The position numbers and the translations under genes are program-made. From Pandoraea oxalativorans (GTDB taxonomy: Bacteria; Pseudomonadota; Gammaproteobacteria; Burkholderiales; Burkholderiaceae): 64,000 nt of DNA. Within the stretch, counting starts at the first letter, position 1; every line of letters begins with the position of its first letter. The notes below the pieces were generated by a model. That model worked only from the letters and a program-made list of their open reading frames with translations, was not told where the DNA came from and did no database searches. Shown here one piece after another: positions 36,750-45,599 of this stretch. The stretch covers positions 2,852,001-2,916,000 of the forward strand of contig NZ_CP011253.3 of NCBI RefSeq assembly GCF_000972785.3, written 5' to 3'.

Positions 36750-38102
36750 CTAAAAGGTGTGTTCGATGCCGAAGCCGATGCCCCGGTAGTGCGCCCCGGG
36801 GGGCGCTGCGCCGCCATTGGTGGCGCTGAAGTTCGGACGTGGCGAGAAGCCATAGCTGCCCCACGCCCGGTTGATGACCTGGTAATAGGCGAGGTACACG
36901 TCGGTGCGTTTCGAGAAGTCGTAGCGGTAGCCGAGGTTCATCTGCGTCGCGCCGAGGTCGGCGGTGCTACACACCGCGCCGCCCACGCGCGAGCACGACC
37001 CGTTCATCGCATAGCCGCCGCCGAGCCAGACGGAATGGCCGCCACCGCCGAAGAAGTGCTGGACCATCGCGTAGACGGCGTCGCGGCGGTAGTGGTTGAG
37101 GTTGCCGCTGGTGCCGTCGTCCGTGCGATAGGTCAGCCGGTCCCAGCCCGCCACCCACTTCGTGTTGGCGTACGTGAAGACGACAAGCACTTTGTGCCCG
37201 TCGTCGCGAGACCCCCTGGCACGTGAGCCGACGTTGGACGGATTCGCACTCGCCGGTGCGCCGAGCCACGCCAGACCGAAGTAGTCCTTGTGCATCTCGT
37301 ATGCGTAACGCACGCGCAATGGACCGTTCACGTACTCCAGCCCCGCACCGAAAACCTGGGGCGAAATGCTGCCTGCCGGTGTCGTCGCGCTGCCGTTGGA
37401 GAGCGAGTACGAGAACCGCATCTGCAATCCGTACCACTCGGGTGTCCAGTACTGAAGGCTGTTGCCCTGACGGCGGTTGAACGTGGCATCCGCCGCGTTG
37501 TTCACACGCCCCGACTGCGTCGTCGTGTTCGGCACGTTGAAGCCGGGGTTGCTCAGGAGGGTGCTGAGGTCGCCCGTGTAGGGATTGCGCACCGGCGAGC
37601 CGACGGACAGCGTCGACCACTGATACGGCGTGTCCCAGTTGCCCAGAAACGCCGTGCCGAACGGCCCCTTCAGCCCGACGTTCGAGTTGCGCCCGCCGAT
37701 GGAGCCCGTGGCCTTCCCGTCGATGGAGACCGGTGTTTCGATCTGCCAGATCGCGGCATAACCGTCACCGAGATCTTCCTTGCCTCGCATGCCGAAGTAC
37801 GAAATGCTCGAAAGCATGCGCGTGCCGGTCATCTCCGGCACATTGATCGCGCCTGCGGGCGCTTGCGTCGGACGCGGCGCGGAGGCCGGCACCTGACGTC
37901 CGCTCACGCTCACCCAGTCCGTCATCGGTGTGAGATGTCCATAGATCTGCACCTGCGCCTGCGACATCTCGCAAGCGCCGAGTCCGACGGCCATCGCCAG
38001 CATCGCACCGGGCATGCGCACGCCAACGCGCACAGACCCCGAACGTGCTGCACAACGGGTGTCCCGTCGGCGTGAGAACCGATACCGCAACGCGCCGCGC
38101 AT
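36750..38102 (-). CDS. Gram-negative porin (Burkholderia-type)
   Basis: Encodes up to 450 residues and ends in GIGFGIEHTF with the outer-membrane C-terminal phenylalanine. The mature barrel begins at QAQVQIYGHLTPMTDW. From the start at 38102 the signal sequence is long and arginine-rich; the ATG at 38015 gives a more typical signal peptide (MPGAMLAMAVGLGACEMSQA), so the true start is open. It lies 6 bases after the DapA-type aldolase gene, inside the catabolic operon, and probably admits its substrate. Confidence 0.88.
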   Translation of the reverse strand: MRGALRYRFSRRRDTRCAARSGSVRVGVRMPGAMLAMAVGLGACEMSQAQVQIYGHLTPMTDWVSVSGRQVPASAPRPTQAPAGAINVPEMTGTRMLSSISYFGMRGKEDLGDGYAAIWQIETPVSIDGKATGSIGGRNSNVGLKGPFGTAFLGNWDTPYQWSTLSVGSPVRNPYTGDLSTLLSNPGFNVPNTTTQSGRVNNAADATFNRRQGNSLQYWTPEWYGLQMRFSYSLSNGSATTPAGSISPQVFGAGLEYVNGPLRVRYAYEMHKDYFGLAWLGAPASANPSNVGSRARGSRDDGHKVLVVFTYANTKWVAGWDRLTYRTDDGTSGNLNHYRRDAVYAMVQHFFGGGGHSVWLGGGYAMNGSCSRVGGAVCSTADLGATQMNLGYRYDFSKRTDVYLAYYQVINRAWGSYGFSPRPNFSATNGGAAPPGAHYRGIGFGIEHTF

Positions 38103-38108
38103 GGTCGC

Positions 38109-39014
38109 TTAACCCGGCAACGTGAAACCGCAAGCGGCCAACTGCGCAAGCAGCCGCTCGTGTTGTTCATCCGACAACCGGGTGAGCGGCGGACGCACAC
38201 GCGACCACGCCGGGTCGTCGCGATGCGACGCCAGCACCGCCTTGAGCGCCGGAATCATGGGGTACGACTGCACGATGCTGCGCACGGCGTCCGCTTGCGC
38301 CTGAAGCGCAGCGCCCCCGTCGCCCGCCCACTCGCGGCACAACCGACCGATGACTTGCGGGTTGACGTTGACCGTCGCCGAGATGCACCCCTTCGCGCCT
38401 TTGGCCGACGCGCGCGACACGAGCGACTCGGACGCCGGGAAGATGCCGAAGCCGGGGAAGGCGTCGAGCATGGCGTGCAGGTGGTTCCAGTCGCCCGAGC
38501 TGTCCTTGATGCCGACGACCGTTTGCGGGAAGTCGCGAATCAGCCGCTCGATCACCGGCAGTGTGATCGGCACGCCCGACAACGCCGGGATGTGATACAG
38601 GTACAGGCGCAGACGCGCATCGGCCACCTGCTCGATCACGCGGGCGTAGTATCCGTAAAGCCCGTCGTCGGAGATGCCCTTGTAGAAGAACGGCGGCAGC
38701 ATCAGCACACCGGCGCAGCCGCGCTCGACGGCATGACGCGTGAGCGCCACCGTTTCCGGCAACGCGCAGCAACCCGTGCCGGGCAGCATGCGGCGCGTGT
38801 CGAGACCGTTGTCGACGAGCAAGTCGAGCAACGACATACGTTCGCTGAGTCCGAGCGAGTTCGCTTCGCTGTTCGTGCCGAACGGCGCGAGACCGACACC
38901 TTGCGAGAGCAACCATTCGCAATGCGCGAGAAAACGGGGGGCATCCGGCGTCAGATCCGCGTGAAACGGCGTGACGACGGGCGCGAACGCCCCGGTCAAT
39001 TCGTGATCGACCAT
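38109..39014 (-). CDS. DapA-family (dihydrodipicolinate synthase-like) aldolase/lyase
   Basis: Encodes 301 residues of a TIM-barrel class I aldolase. The Schiff-base lysine is in VVGIKDSSGDW and the proton-relay tyrosine in LYLYHIPALSG; the G-T-N-S-E loop (FGTNSEANSL) replaces the usual G-T-T/S-G-E. Relatives act on 2-oxo acids, including hydratase-aldolases of aromatic breakdown and sugar-acid dehydratases. The gene sits between the esterase and a porin in the same operon, so cleavage of a ring-opened intermediate is plausible, not shown. Confidence 0.9.
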   Translation of the reverse strand: MVDHELTGAFAPVVTPFHADLTPDAPRFLAHCEWLLSQGVGLAPFGTNSEANSLGLSERMSLLDLLVDNGLDTRRMLPGTGCCALPETVALTRHAVERGCAGVLMLPPFFYKGISDDGLYGYYARVIEQVADARLRLYLYHIPALSGVPITLPVIERLIRDFPQTVVGIKDSSGDWNHLHAMLDAFPGFGIFPASESLVSRASAKGAKGCISATVNVNPQVIGRLCREWAGDGGAALQAQADAVRSIVQSYPMIPALKAVLASHRDDPAWSRVRPPLTRLSDEQHERLLAQLAACGFTLPG

Positions 39015-39100
39015 GACAGTTCCTAAGAGAGAGGGAGAGTGTTGCGGCGCTGCCGTCGCCGAACGTCCCCGTTCAGCGATTCAGGCAGGCGTGGACCGCA

Positions 39101-40048
39101 TCAGGGCGATGGGTTGATTTCGTGCAGGAATTGCAGAATTTCGCGACCGAGCGAATCGTCGCCCGTGTCGAGATGCGCAACGACCGACGTGTGGTTGTGG
39201 TCATGCACCTGAACGAAGCGCGGCGCGTGCGCATCGCGCTTGGCCAGCCGATGACAGAATTCGAGCGCGTACGTATCGAGATGGGGATTCTCGAATTCGG
39301 CAACAACCGTCATCACCGGCACCGGCATGGCATCGACGTGCGCCATCGGGGCGTCCGCCTCGTAACGCGCTGCGTCGTCGCCGTAGTAGGCGATGACACC
39401 CGGGGCGTTCGGATTGTCCGGCAGGACGTCGGCACGCAGCCGCGCGCTGATCAGCACGGCCCCTGCCACTTCAGGCGACGCCGGACGCACCCGCGGATCG
39501 CACAGATAGCTGGCGACGTGCGAGCCGCCCGCCGAATGCCCGATCAGCAGGACGCGGGACAAGTCCGCCCCACCCTCACCCGCGTATTGCGCGACGTGCT
39601 CGCGGATCCATCGCATCGCCAGCGCGACATCCTCTGCGCCCCCCGGAAACGTGGCTTCCGGCGCGAGCCGATACTCCACGTTGACGGCCACGCACCCGTG
39701 ACGCGCGAAGTAGCGCGGCACATTGCCGTAGATCTGCGCGTTGGCATTCATGTCGCCGCGCACGAACCCGCCACCGTGCACGAAGACCACAACGGGCGCT
39801 GGTGCGCGCGCCGCGCCGGTCGGCACAGTCGGACGGTAGACGTCGAGCCGATGCCGCGCATGCGGGCCATAAGCCAGATCCCGTACGACGGCGAAGCCTT
39901 GCGTCGACGCCTTCGCCAGCAACGGCGTGTAGGTCTCGAGCACGGCGCGGCGTCCGAAGGCGATGTCGTCGGTCCACGAGGGGCCGATGCCCCGCATGAG
40001 CGCGCGCGCGACTTCCCACTCGGCGACGGCCGACGTCTGTCCGTCCAT
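39101..40048 (-). CDS. Alpha/beta hydrolase of the HSL type
   Basis: Encodes 315 residues. The oxyanion-hole motif FVHGGGFVRGD, nucleophile GHSAGG and catalytic His in HDHNHTSVV match the hormone-sensitive-lipase/arylformamidase group. The ATG at 40048 overlaps the ABC ATPase stop by one base (TGATG), so the gene is translationally coupled to the importer. Substrates in the family are carboxylesters, amides or formamides such as N-formylkynurenine; here unknown. Confidence 0.9.
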   Translation of the reverse strand: MDGQTSAVAEWEVARALMRGIGPSWTDDIAFGRRAVLETYTPLLAKASTQGFAVVRDLAYGPHARHRLDVYRPTVPTGAARAPAPVVVFVHGGGFVRGDMNANAQIYGNVPRYFARHGCVAVNVEYRLAPEATFPGGAEDVALAMRWIREHVAQYAGEGGADLSRVLLIGHSAGGSHVASYLCDPRVRPASPEVAGAVLISARLRADVLPDNPNAPGVIAYYGDDAARYEADAPMAHVDAMPVPVMTVVAEFENPHLDTYALEFCHRLAKRDAHAPRFVQVHDHNHTSVVAHLDTGDDSLGREILQFLHEINPSP

Positions 40049-40908
40049 CAATAGACTCCCATCAGCTGCGAAAGCTGCGCGATGTACCCGGCGTAGCGCG
40101 GATGCTGCTTGATCGTCTGCGGCGAGCGCGGACGCGGCAGATCGATCACCACTTCCTGCTCGACCTTGCCCGGGCGCGCCGACATCACGATCACGCGGTC
40201 CGACAAGAACACCGCTTCCTCGATGCTGTGCGTGACGAGCAATACCGTCTGCCGATGCTGCTGCCAGATGCGCAGCAGCTCGACGTTCAGGTTGTCGCGG
40301 GTGAGCGCATCGAGCGCACCGAACGGCTCCTCCATGAGCAGCACTTTGGGTTCGAGCGCCAGAATCTGGCCGATGGACGCGCGCTGACGCATACCGCCGG
40401 ACAACTCGTGCGGATGATGGTCGGCGAACTGCGCGAGTCCCAGCATCTCCAGCAGCGCCGCCACTCGCGGCTCGCTCTTCTCCTTCGGAATCTTGCGCAG
40501 GCTGGTGCCGAGCAGCAGGTTCTGACGCACCGTGAGCCACGGCAGCATGTTGCTCGTCTGGAAGACGACGCCGATTTCGGGCACCGGACGCGACACGCGC
40601 TGCCCCGCCACGCGCACTTCACCGCCGTCATGCGCCACCAGGCCCGCCACGATGCGCAGCAGCGTACTCTTGCCGCAGCCGCTGGTGCCGAGAATCGACA
40701 CGAACTCCTGGTCTGCGATGCGCAGCGATACGTCGTCGAGGATCTTCACCGGCGCAGTCTTGCGGTGCTTCGCCGGGAAGGTCTTGTCGATGTGGCGCAC
40801 TTCGATCATGGCGTCCGACGTCTGGCGAGCTGCGGACGGTACTTCAGCCGCGCGCGTCGAATGCAGGGGCGTCACGATATTCGCCTTCGAATTAGTCAGG
40901 CTGCTCAT
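40048..40908 (-). CDS. ABC importer ATP-binding protein with Glu in Walker B
   Basis: Encodes 286 residues from the ATG at 40908, which overlaps the permease stop (ATGA). Walker A is GTSGCGKST and the signature LSGGMRQR. Walker B reads VLLMEEPFGALDALTR: the usual Asp-Glu pair (DEP) is Glu-Glu (EEP), a conservative change at the magnesium-binding position. The rest is as in SsuB/TauB-type importers. Residues 1-50 form a non-conserved extension. Confidence 0.92.
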   Translation of the reverse strand: MSSLTNSKANIVTPLHSTRAAEVPSAARQTSDAMIEVRHIDKTFPAKHRKTAPVKILDDVSLRIADQEFVSILGTSGCGKSTLLRIVAGLVAHDGGEVRVAGQRVSRPVPEIGVVFQTSNMLPWLTVRQNLLLGTSLRKIPKEKSEPRVAALLEMLGLAQFADHHPHELSGGMRQRASIGQILALEPKVLLMEEPFGALDALTRDNLNVELLRIWQQHRQTVLLVTHSIEEAVFLSDRVIVMSARPGKVEQEVVIDLPRPRSPQTIKQHPRYAGYIAQLSQLMGVY

Positions 40909-41648
40909 ACGTTGATCCCCCGCCACCAGACGAACCGCGCCAGCCGTTCGATGGCCCAATAGAGCACCACCGCCAGCAACGTGACCATCAGAATCGCCGC
41001 GAACATCACGTCGGTGCGTGCCGCAGCCGAGGCGAACACGATCAGATGCCCCAGCCCTTCTTCCGACCCGATGAACTCACCGACGATGGCGCCGATGACC
41101 GCGAGCGGCATGGCGATCTTGAGACCGTCGGCGAACGCGGGCAGCGCCGCCGGGAGATACAGGCGCCAAAAGGTGTCCCACGGGCTTGCGCCGAGCGCAC
41201 GGAAGTGCTCGTCGAGATTGCGTGCCACGGACGCGAGACCGCCCATCGTCGCCACCACGACAGGGAAGAAGGCGAACAGGAACGTCGACGCCAGCTTCGA
41301 GGCAAAGCCGTAGCCGAACCACACGATCATGAGTGGGGCGAGTGCGATCTTCGGCATGCTTTGCAAAGCGGTGACGAGCGGATACAACGTGCGGCGCGCA
41401 AAGGCGCTATAGCTGATGACCACACCGATCACCAGCCCGCCGACGACGGCGGCGACGAACCCCGTCAGCACTTCGACGGTCGTCACCCACGTGTCCGCCA
41501 GCATCTGCGGATGCACTTCCCACGCGGCGCGAAAGATGGCCGACGGCGGCGGCATCAGGTACGACTGCACCTTGAAGTACGTCACGGCCATTTCCCACAG
41601 GGCGAGCAACACGCCCCAGAATACGATCGTCTGTGCGATGCGTTTCAT
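40905..41648 (-). CDS. ABC importer permease (SsuC/TauC type)
   Basis: A 247-residue inner-membrane protein with six hydrophobic segments and the family loop FRALGASPWDTFWRLYLPAALPAFADGL (residues 138-165 or so). The ATG at 41648 follows a GGAGAC site; a longer frame to 41780 is not membrane-like. It is coupled to the ATPase by a 4-base overlap and separated from its binding protein by a VOC gene, an unusual order. Confidence 0.9.
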   Translation of the reverse strand: MKRIAQTIVFWGVLLALWEMAVTYFKVQSYLMPPPSAIFRAAWEVHPQMLADTWVTTVEVLTGFVAAVVGGLVIGVVISYSAFARRTLYPLVTALQSMPKIALAPLMIVWFGYGFASKLASTFLFAFFPVVVATMGGLASVARNLDEHFRALGASPWDTFWRLYLPAALPAFADGLKIAMPLAVIGAIVGEFIGSEEGLGHLIVFASAAARTDVMFAAILMVTLLAVVLYWAIERLARFVWWRGINV

Positions 41649-41677
41649 TCGAATGTCTCCTCCGGATGGATGGGGCC

Positions 41678-42235
41678 TCAGGGCTTGCCGCCCGACTTCT
41701 CCTTGACCATCCCCGGCGGGGGCGGCACGACGAAACGCTCGAACCGGAACCGGTCGAAGCTCTCGATGTTGCGCTCCCACACCTTCGCCTCGTACGGATG
41801 CTCGGCGTCGATCTGCGTCATCTCGCAGTAAACCTCGACGTTGTTGCCGTCCGGGTCCTTGAACACGAGAAAGTAATTCGCACCGGGGCCGTGGCGACCG
41901 ATGCCGCGCACGATCTCGACGTCATGTGCGCGCAGCACTTCTACGGCCTTCTCCATCTCCTCGACGCTGTCGACCAGATACGAGAAGTGCTCCATGCCGG
42001 GGCGGCTATAGCGCGGCAGATCGTCGATGTCGGGCGAGTGCTTCGGAATCTGCGACAGCGCCAGATCGTGGTGATCGCTGCCCGCACGCAGGAACACCAT
42101 CTGGTCGTCGATCCAGTCGGAGACCGTGAGGCCGGGCACTTCGGTATAGAACTTCACCGACTTCTGAATATCGCGCACGACCAGCACCAGATGGCCTAGA
42201 CGCTTCGGATTGAGTTTGGGTTTGGGGCTTGTCAT
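41678..42235 (-). CDS. VOC-family protein, extradiol-dioxygenase-like
   Basis: Encodes 185 residues from the ATG at 42235. The two VOC half-domains carry the metal triad His (LGHLVLVVRD), His (GMEHFSYLVDS) and Glu (NNVEVYCEM), as in catechol 2,3-dioxygenases and related ring-cleaving enzymes. The protein is one VOC unit, shorter than two-module dioxygenases. A long C-terminal tail (residues 150-185) is proline- and phenylalanine-rich. It lies between the binding-protein and permease genes, which ties the activity to the imported compound. Confidence 0.87.
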   Translation of the reverse strand: MTSPKPKLNPKRLGHLVLVVRDIQKSVKFYTEVPGLTVSDWIDDQMVFLRAGSDHHDLALSQIPKHSPDIDDLPRYSRPGMEHFSYLVDSVEEMEKAVEVLRAHDVEIVRGIGRHGPGANYFLVFKDPDGNNVEVYCEMTQIDAEHPYEAKVWERNIESFDRFRFERFVVPPPPGMVKEKSGGKP

Positions 42236-42297
42236 CTCCACTCCTTGCATTGCAACAGTTCTCATCGGCTATCGATCGGATTCCCGAACGCGGGGAA

Positions 42298-43332
42298 TCA
42301 CTCGACGAACTGATTGGTATAGATGTCGGTGGCTTTGAGCGTGGGCGCGAGATTGAAGGCATCGCGCACGAACTTCGCGGTGGACTCCATACGCGGCACC
42401 GGCAGCCAGCCCGGCTTGTGGCCCTTCGTCTCGCTATCGGTCTGGAGCGTGCCGATCTGGCGAATCTGTTCGACCATGACCTGCTTGTCGAGCATCGGGT
42501 ATTGCGAAACGATCACACCGGCGGACTCTTCCGGGTGCTCGCGCATCCAGGCATAGCCCCGGTAGGTCGCCTGCACGAAGCGACGCACCACGTCCGGCTT
42601 CTGCGCGATCATCGTTTCGGTCGTGACGATGCCGTTGCCGACCATGTCCAGCCCGAAATCGCGATAGCGCAGCGAGCCGATCTCTCGGCCCTGCTTCGAC
42701 GCCAGCGACTTGAGCACCGGCAGATTCGCGCCTTCCCAGCATTCGGTCAGATCCACGCGCCCTTGCAGGAACGAGGGATTGATCGTGGACGGATCGAGGC
42801 GGAGCAGCTTGACGGACGTGGGCGGCAAGCCGTTCGCCTTGAGCCACGCCGGCACGATGTTCTGCAACGGCGACGCGCCGCCACCGCCCATCGACAGGCC
42901 TTTCAGATCGGCGGGCCGGGTGATGGGGCGTCCGGGCTTCGCGAGATAGCAGATCGCGCCCGGCCAGACCGCGTTGATCGAGGCGACCATCCGCGTCTTG
43001 CCGCCCTGTGCGCGATTGAGCATGACGCTGATCGGGTCGCCGTAGCCGAACTCGAACAGGCCCTGGTCGACTTCATTGACAGTGCGTTGCCCGCCGTGAC
43101 CGACGATGGCCGATACGTCCAGCCCCGCCTCGCGGTAATAGCCCTTGTTGATCGCGACGAGCACGCCGCCGGTACTGCCCTGTGGCAGCCATGAGAGGTT
43201 GAACTTGACCTTGTCCTGTGCGGCGACCGGCGTCGCCCACAACGCGCCTGCGCCGACAATCCCTGCCGTGCCGATCGTGCCGACGCAGGCGAGCGCCGTC
43301 CACCAGCGCCGGGTCCACTGCCACTGCTGCAT
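42298..43332 (-). CDS. ABC importer substrate-binding protein (NMT1/THI5-like)
   Basis: Encodes 344 residues with a signal peptide (basic and tryptophan-rich n-region, then GTIGTAGIVGAGALWATPVAA|Q). The mature part (LSWLPQGSTGGVLVAINKGYYREAGLDV) matches the NMT1/THI5/taurine group. Ligands in the family include pyrimidine precursors, aromatic and sulfonate compounds. It belongs to the permease and ATPase at 40-41.6 kb, with a VOC gene in between. Confidence 0.9.
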   Translation of the reverse strand: MQQWQWTRRWWTALACVGTIGTAGIVGAGALWATPVAAQDKVKFNLSWLPQGSTGGVLVAINKGYYREAGLDVSAIVGHGGQRTVNEVDQGLFEFGYGDPISVMLNRAQGGKTRMVASINAVWPGAICYLAKPGRPITRPADLKGLSMGGGGASPLQNIVPAWLKANGLPPTSVKLLRLDPSTINPSFLQGRVDLTECWEGANLPVLKSLASKQGREIGSLRYRDFGLDMVGNGIVTTETMIAQKPDVVRRFVQATYRGYAWMREHPEESAGVIVSQYPMLDKQVMVEQIRQIGTLQTDSETKGHKPGWLPVPRMESTAKFVRDAFNLAPTLKATDIYTNQFVE

Positions 43333-43369
43333 TGCTGCCTCCTCCTGACCGCCACACGAGCGGTCTTTC

Positions 43370-44347
43370 TTATTTGCGTTGTGCGACCACGCGGTTCTCG
43401 ATGGTGCCGATGCCCTCGATACCCGCCACCATCACGTCACCCGCCTTGAGATACACGCCGCGCCCCATGCCCACGCCGGTCGGCGTGCCCGTGGCGATCA
43501 GATCGCCGGGCTTGAGCGTGAGGATTTCCGACAGGTAAGCGATCTGCTCCGCAATGTTGAAGATCATTCCTGCCGTCGTGTCGTCCTGCATCGACTCGCC
43601 GTTGACCGATAGCGTCATACGCAGGTTCTGAGGATCGCGAATGACGTCGCGCGGCACAAACCACGGCCCCAGAGGAGCGAAGGTATCGAAACTCTTGCCG
43701 CGAAACCAGTCGTGCGTGAACGGATAGTCGGTGCGACGGTTCAAATCCCGTGCGCTCACGTCGTTGATGACGGTGTAACCCGCGATCCATTCATGGGCTT
43801 GTTCGACCGGCACGTGACGGCCCGGACGGCCGATCACCACGGCCAGTTCGACCTCCCAGTCGACGCGCTCGGCATGCGGCGGCAGCACCACGTCGGTGCC
43901 GGTCGCCGTCACGCTCGTCTCGGCCTTCATGAACATGTAAGGCGAGCTTTCGCTGCGCGGCGCGAGCTTGGTGCCCATCTCCGCCGCGTGTTCGTAGAAG
44001 TTCGACGCCGTGGCAAAGATGCGGCCCGGCTGATACGGCACGCACAGACGGTAGCTGTCGGTCGCCAGCGCACCCACCCTGGCCGGAACACCGGCGTCCA
44101 GTGCGCGACGCACTGCCGCCGACACGACCTCGCCGTGCACGTACCAGTCCGAGAGCAGTGCCGTCAGGTCTTGCGCCGACGCGAGACCGTCTTCCGCCCC
44201 CGCGCCCATGTGACGCAGCACCGCTTCGAGGTCATACAGACGGCCGTGCTGCACCAGTGCCGTACGACGAGCGGCCACGGCGCCCGGCGCCAGCGATTCA
44301 TAAGTTGCCAATCCAAACCAGGTCACACCTTCCTCCTTGTCTTCCAT
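43370..44347 (-). CDS. Fumarylacetoacetate-hydrolase-family protein
   Basis: Encodes 325 residues. The C-terminal FAH domain has the metal-binding E-x-E in DWEVELAVVIGRPGR, the aspartate of VINDVSARDLNRR, and the loop GDLIATGTPTGVGMGRG. Family members hydrolyse or decarboxylate 2,4-dioxo acids and hydrate 2-oxopent-4-enoates, typical lower steps of ring-cleavage pathways. It is the first gene of the minus-strand operon, downstream of the 44.4-kb operator. Confidence 0.92.
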   Translation of the reverse strand: MEDKEEGVTWFGLATYESLAPGAVAARRTALVQHGRLYDLEAVLRHMGAGAEDGLASAQDLTALLSDWYVHGEVVSAAVRRALDAGVPARVGALATDSYRLCVPYQPGRIFATASNFYEHAAEMGTKLAPRSESSPYMFMKAETSVTATGTDVVLPPHAERVDWEVELAVVIGRPGRHVPVEQAHEWIAGYTVINDVSARDLNRRTDYPFTHDWFRGKSFDTFAPLGPWFVPRDVIRDPQNLRMTLSVNGESMQDDTTAGMIFNIAEQIAYLSEILTLKPGDLIATGTPTGVGMGRGVYLKAGDVMVAGIEGIGTIENRVVAQRK

Positions 44348-44389
44348 CGGTAACCGAACGCGTTTTCACGTCTCGGCTGTCTTTTTGAT

Positions 44390-44431
44390 TGCTATGTTGA
44401 AACACAATACATAGCATATGTATACATAGCA
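44390..44431. promoter_or_regulatory. GntR-type operator region between FAH and D-2-hydroxyacid dehydrogenase genes
   Basis: ATGTATACATAGC (44418-44430) matches the 13-base motif found at three other promoters of the island. Around it ACATAGCA occurs twice (44410-44417, 44424-44431) and its complement TGCTATGT once (44390-44397), so two or more overlapping palindromes are present. The region lies in the 135-base gap between divergent genes and could control both. Confidence 0.6.
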
Positions 44432-44482
44432 ACTAGTTTGTATTTTATTTTTCAATCCATCTCATCGAGACGATTAAGGCCC

Positions 44483-45451
44483 ATGAACGACACGCCGCTG
44501 GTGCTCAATCTCATCCCGCTCGAACCGCTCGCCCGCGCGCAATTGCTTGCCGCCGGACTGCGTCTGCATGACGTCGACGCAACCCTGCTTTGCATCGCGG
44601 ACGACTCCGTAACGTCCCACGTGCGCCTCGTGCTCACCAACGGCACCACTGGCCTCACGGCAGCTCAAATGGACGCGCTCCCCCAGCTCGAACTCATCTG
44701 CGCCTTCGGCGCGGGCTTTGAAAACATCGACGTCGACGCCGCTACGCAGCGCGGCATCGCCGTGGCCCATGCGCCGAACACGAACGGCGAGACCGTCGCA
44801 GACCACGCGCTCGCGCTGATGCTTGCAAGCGCACGCGGACTCGTTACGCTCGACCGCGCCGTGAAAGCTGGCGGCTGGGCAAAACATCGCGCACCGCGCC
44901 CCACACTGAGCGGCGCACGACTCGGCATCGTCGGCCTCGGCAACATCGGTCGGGCCATCGCGACGCGCGCGCAAGCCTTCGGCATGTCCATCGGCTATCA
45001 CACGCGCACGGCTCGCACGAACTGTCGCTGGCAGCACTTCGACGACATCGGCGCACTGGCCGACGCGAGCGACTTCCTCGTGCTCGCCTGCCCCGGTGGC
45101 CCGGCCACGCATCACCTCGTGAATACCGACGTGCTGGCACGACTGGGCGCCCACGGCTTCCTCGTCAATGTGGCCCGAGGTAGCGTGGTCGATACCGTGG
45201 CGCTGATCGAAGCGCTTTGCGACGGCGTGATTGCCGGTGCCGCACTCGACGTTTTCGAGACCGAACCCGAGGTGCCGTCCGCACTGCGCATGCTTGAGAA
45301 CGTGGTACTCACGCCGCACATCTCAGGCCGCTCTCCTGCGGCACTGCAAGCACAGATCGACCTGCTGCTGGCCAACGTACGCGCCCATCTGGCGGGTACG
45401 TCGCTACCTGCTGCCGTCAACGCCGTGGGGCATCGCAGCGCGTCGGAATAA
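44483..45451 (+). CDS. D-2-hydroxyacid dehydrogenase (glyoxylate/hydroxypyruvate-reductase type)
   Basis: Encodes 322 residues from the ATG at 44483. The NAD(P) motif is LGIVGLGNIGRAIATRAQAFG (split across residues 145-165). Catalytic residues are the Arg of LVNVARGSVVD, the Glu of LDVFETEPEVP and the His of VVLTPHISGRS. It reduces a 2-oxo acid to the D-2-hydroxy acid or the reverse. It is divergent from the catabolic operon and shares its operator region, so it probably handles a 2-oxo-acid product. Confidence 0.93.
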   Translation: MNDTPLVLNLIPLEPLARAQLLAAGLRLHDVDATLLCIADDSVTSHVRLVLTNGTTGLTAAQMDALPQLELICAFGAGFENIDVDAATQRGIAVAHAPNTNGETVADHALALMLASARGLVTLDRAVKAGGWAKHRAPRPTLSGARLGIVGLGNIGRAIATRAQAFGMSIGYHTRTARTNCRWQHFDDIGALADASDFLVLACPGGPATHHLVNTDVLARLGAHGFLVNVARGSVVDTVALIEALCDGVIAGAALDVFETEPEVPSALRMLENVVLTPHISGRSPAALQAQIDLLLANVRAHLAGTSLPAAVNAVGHRSASE

Positions 45452-45461
45452 AAAAGGAAGC

Positions 45462-45508
45462 AAAAAAAGAAGCGGGCAACCGGGAGACCATCGGAGGTTG
45501 CCCGCTTC
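45462..45508 (-). terminator. Rho-independent terminator of the LVIVD-protein gene
   Basis: GAAGCGGGCAACC (45469-45481) and GGTTGCCCGCTTC (45496-45508) form a perfect 13-base stem. On the minus strand it is followed at once by seven T (complement of 45462-45468), so it ends minus-strand transcripts from 45600-47405. It may also slow plus-strand reading from the dehydrogenase gene, whose stop is 17 bases away. Confidence 0.85.
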
Positions 45509-45599
45509 AACACTTCACGCTTTGGAGGCCCTGTGAAGTCGGCGGTGACGGCACAAACCGATCCCTCCGGTCACGCCGCCCTTGACGTCGAATCGTTCG

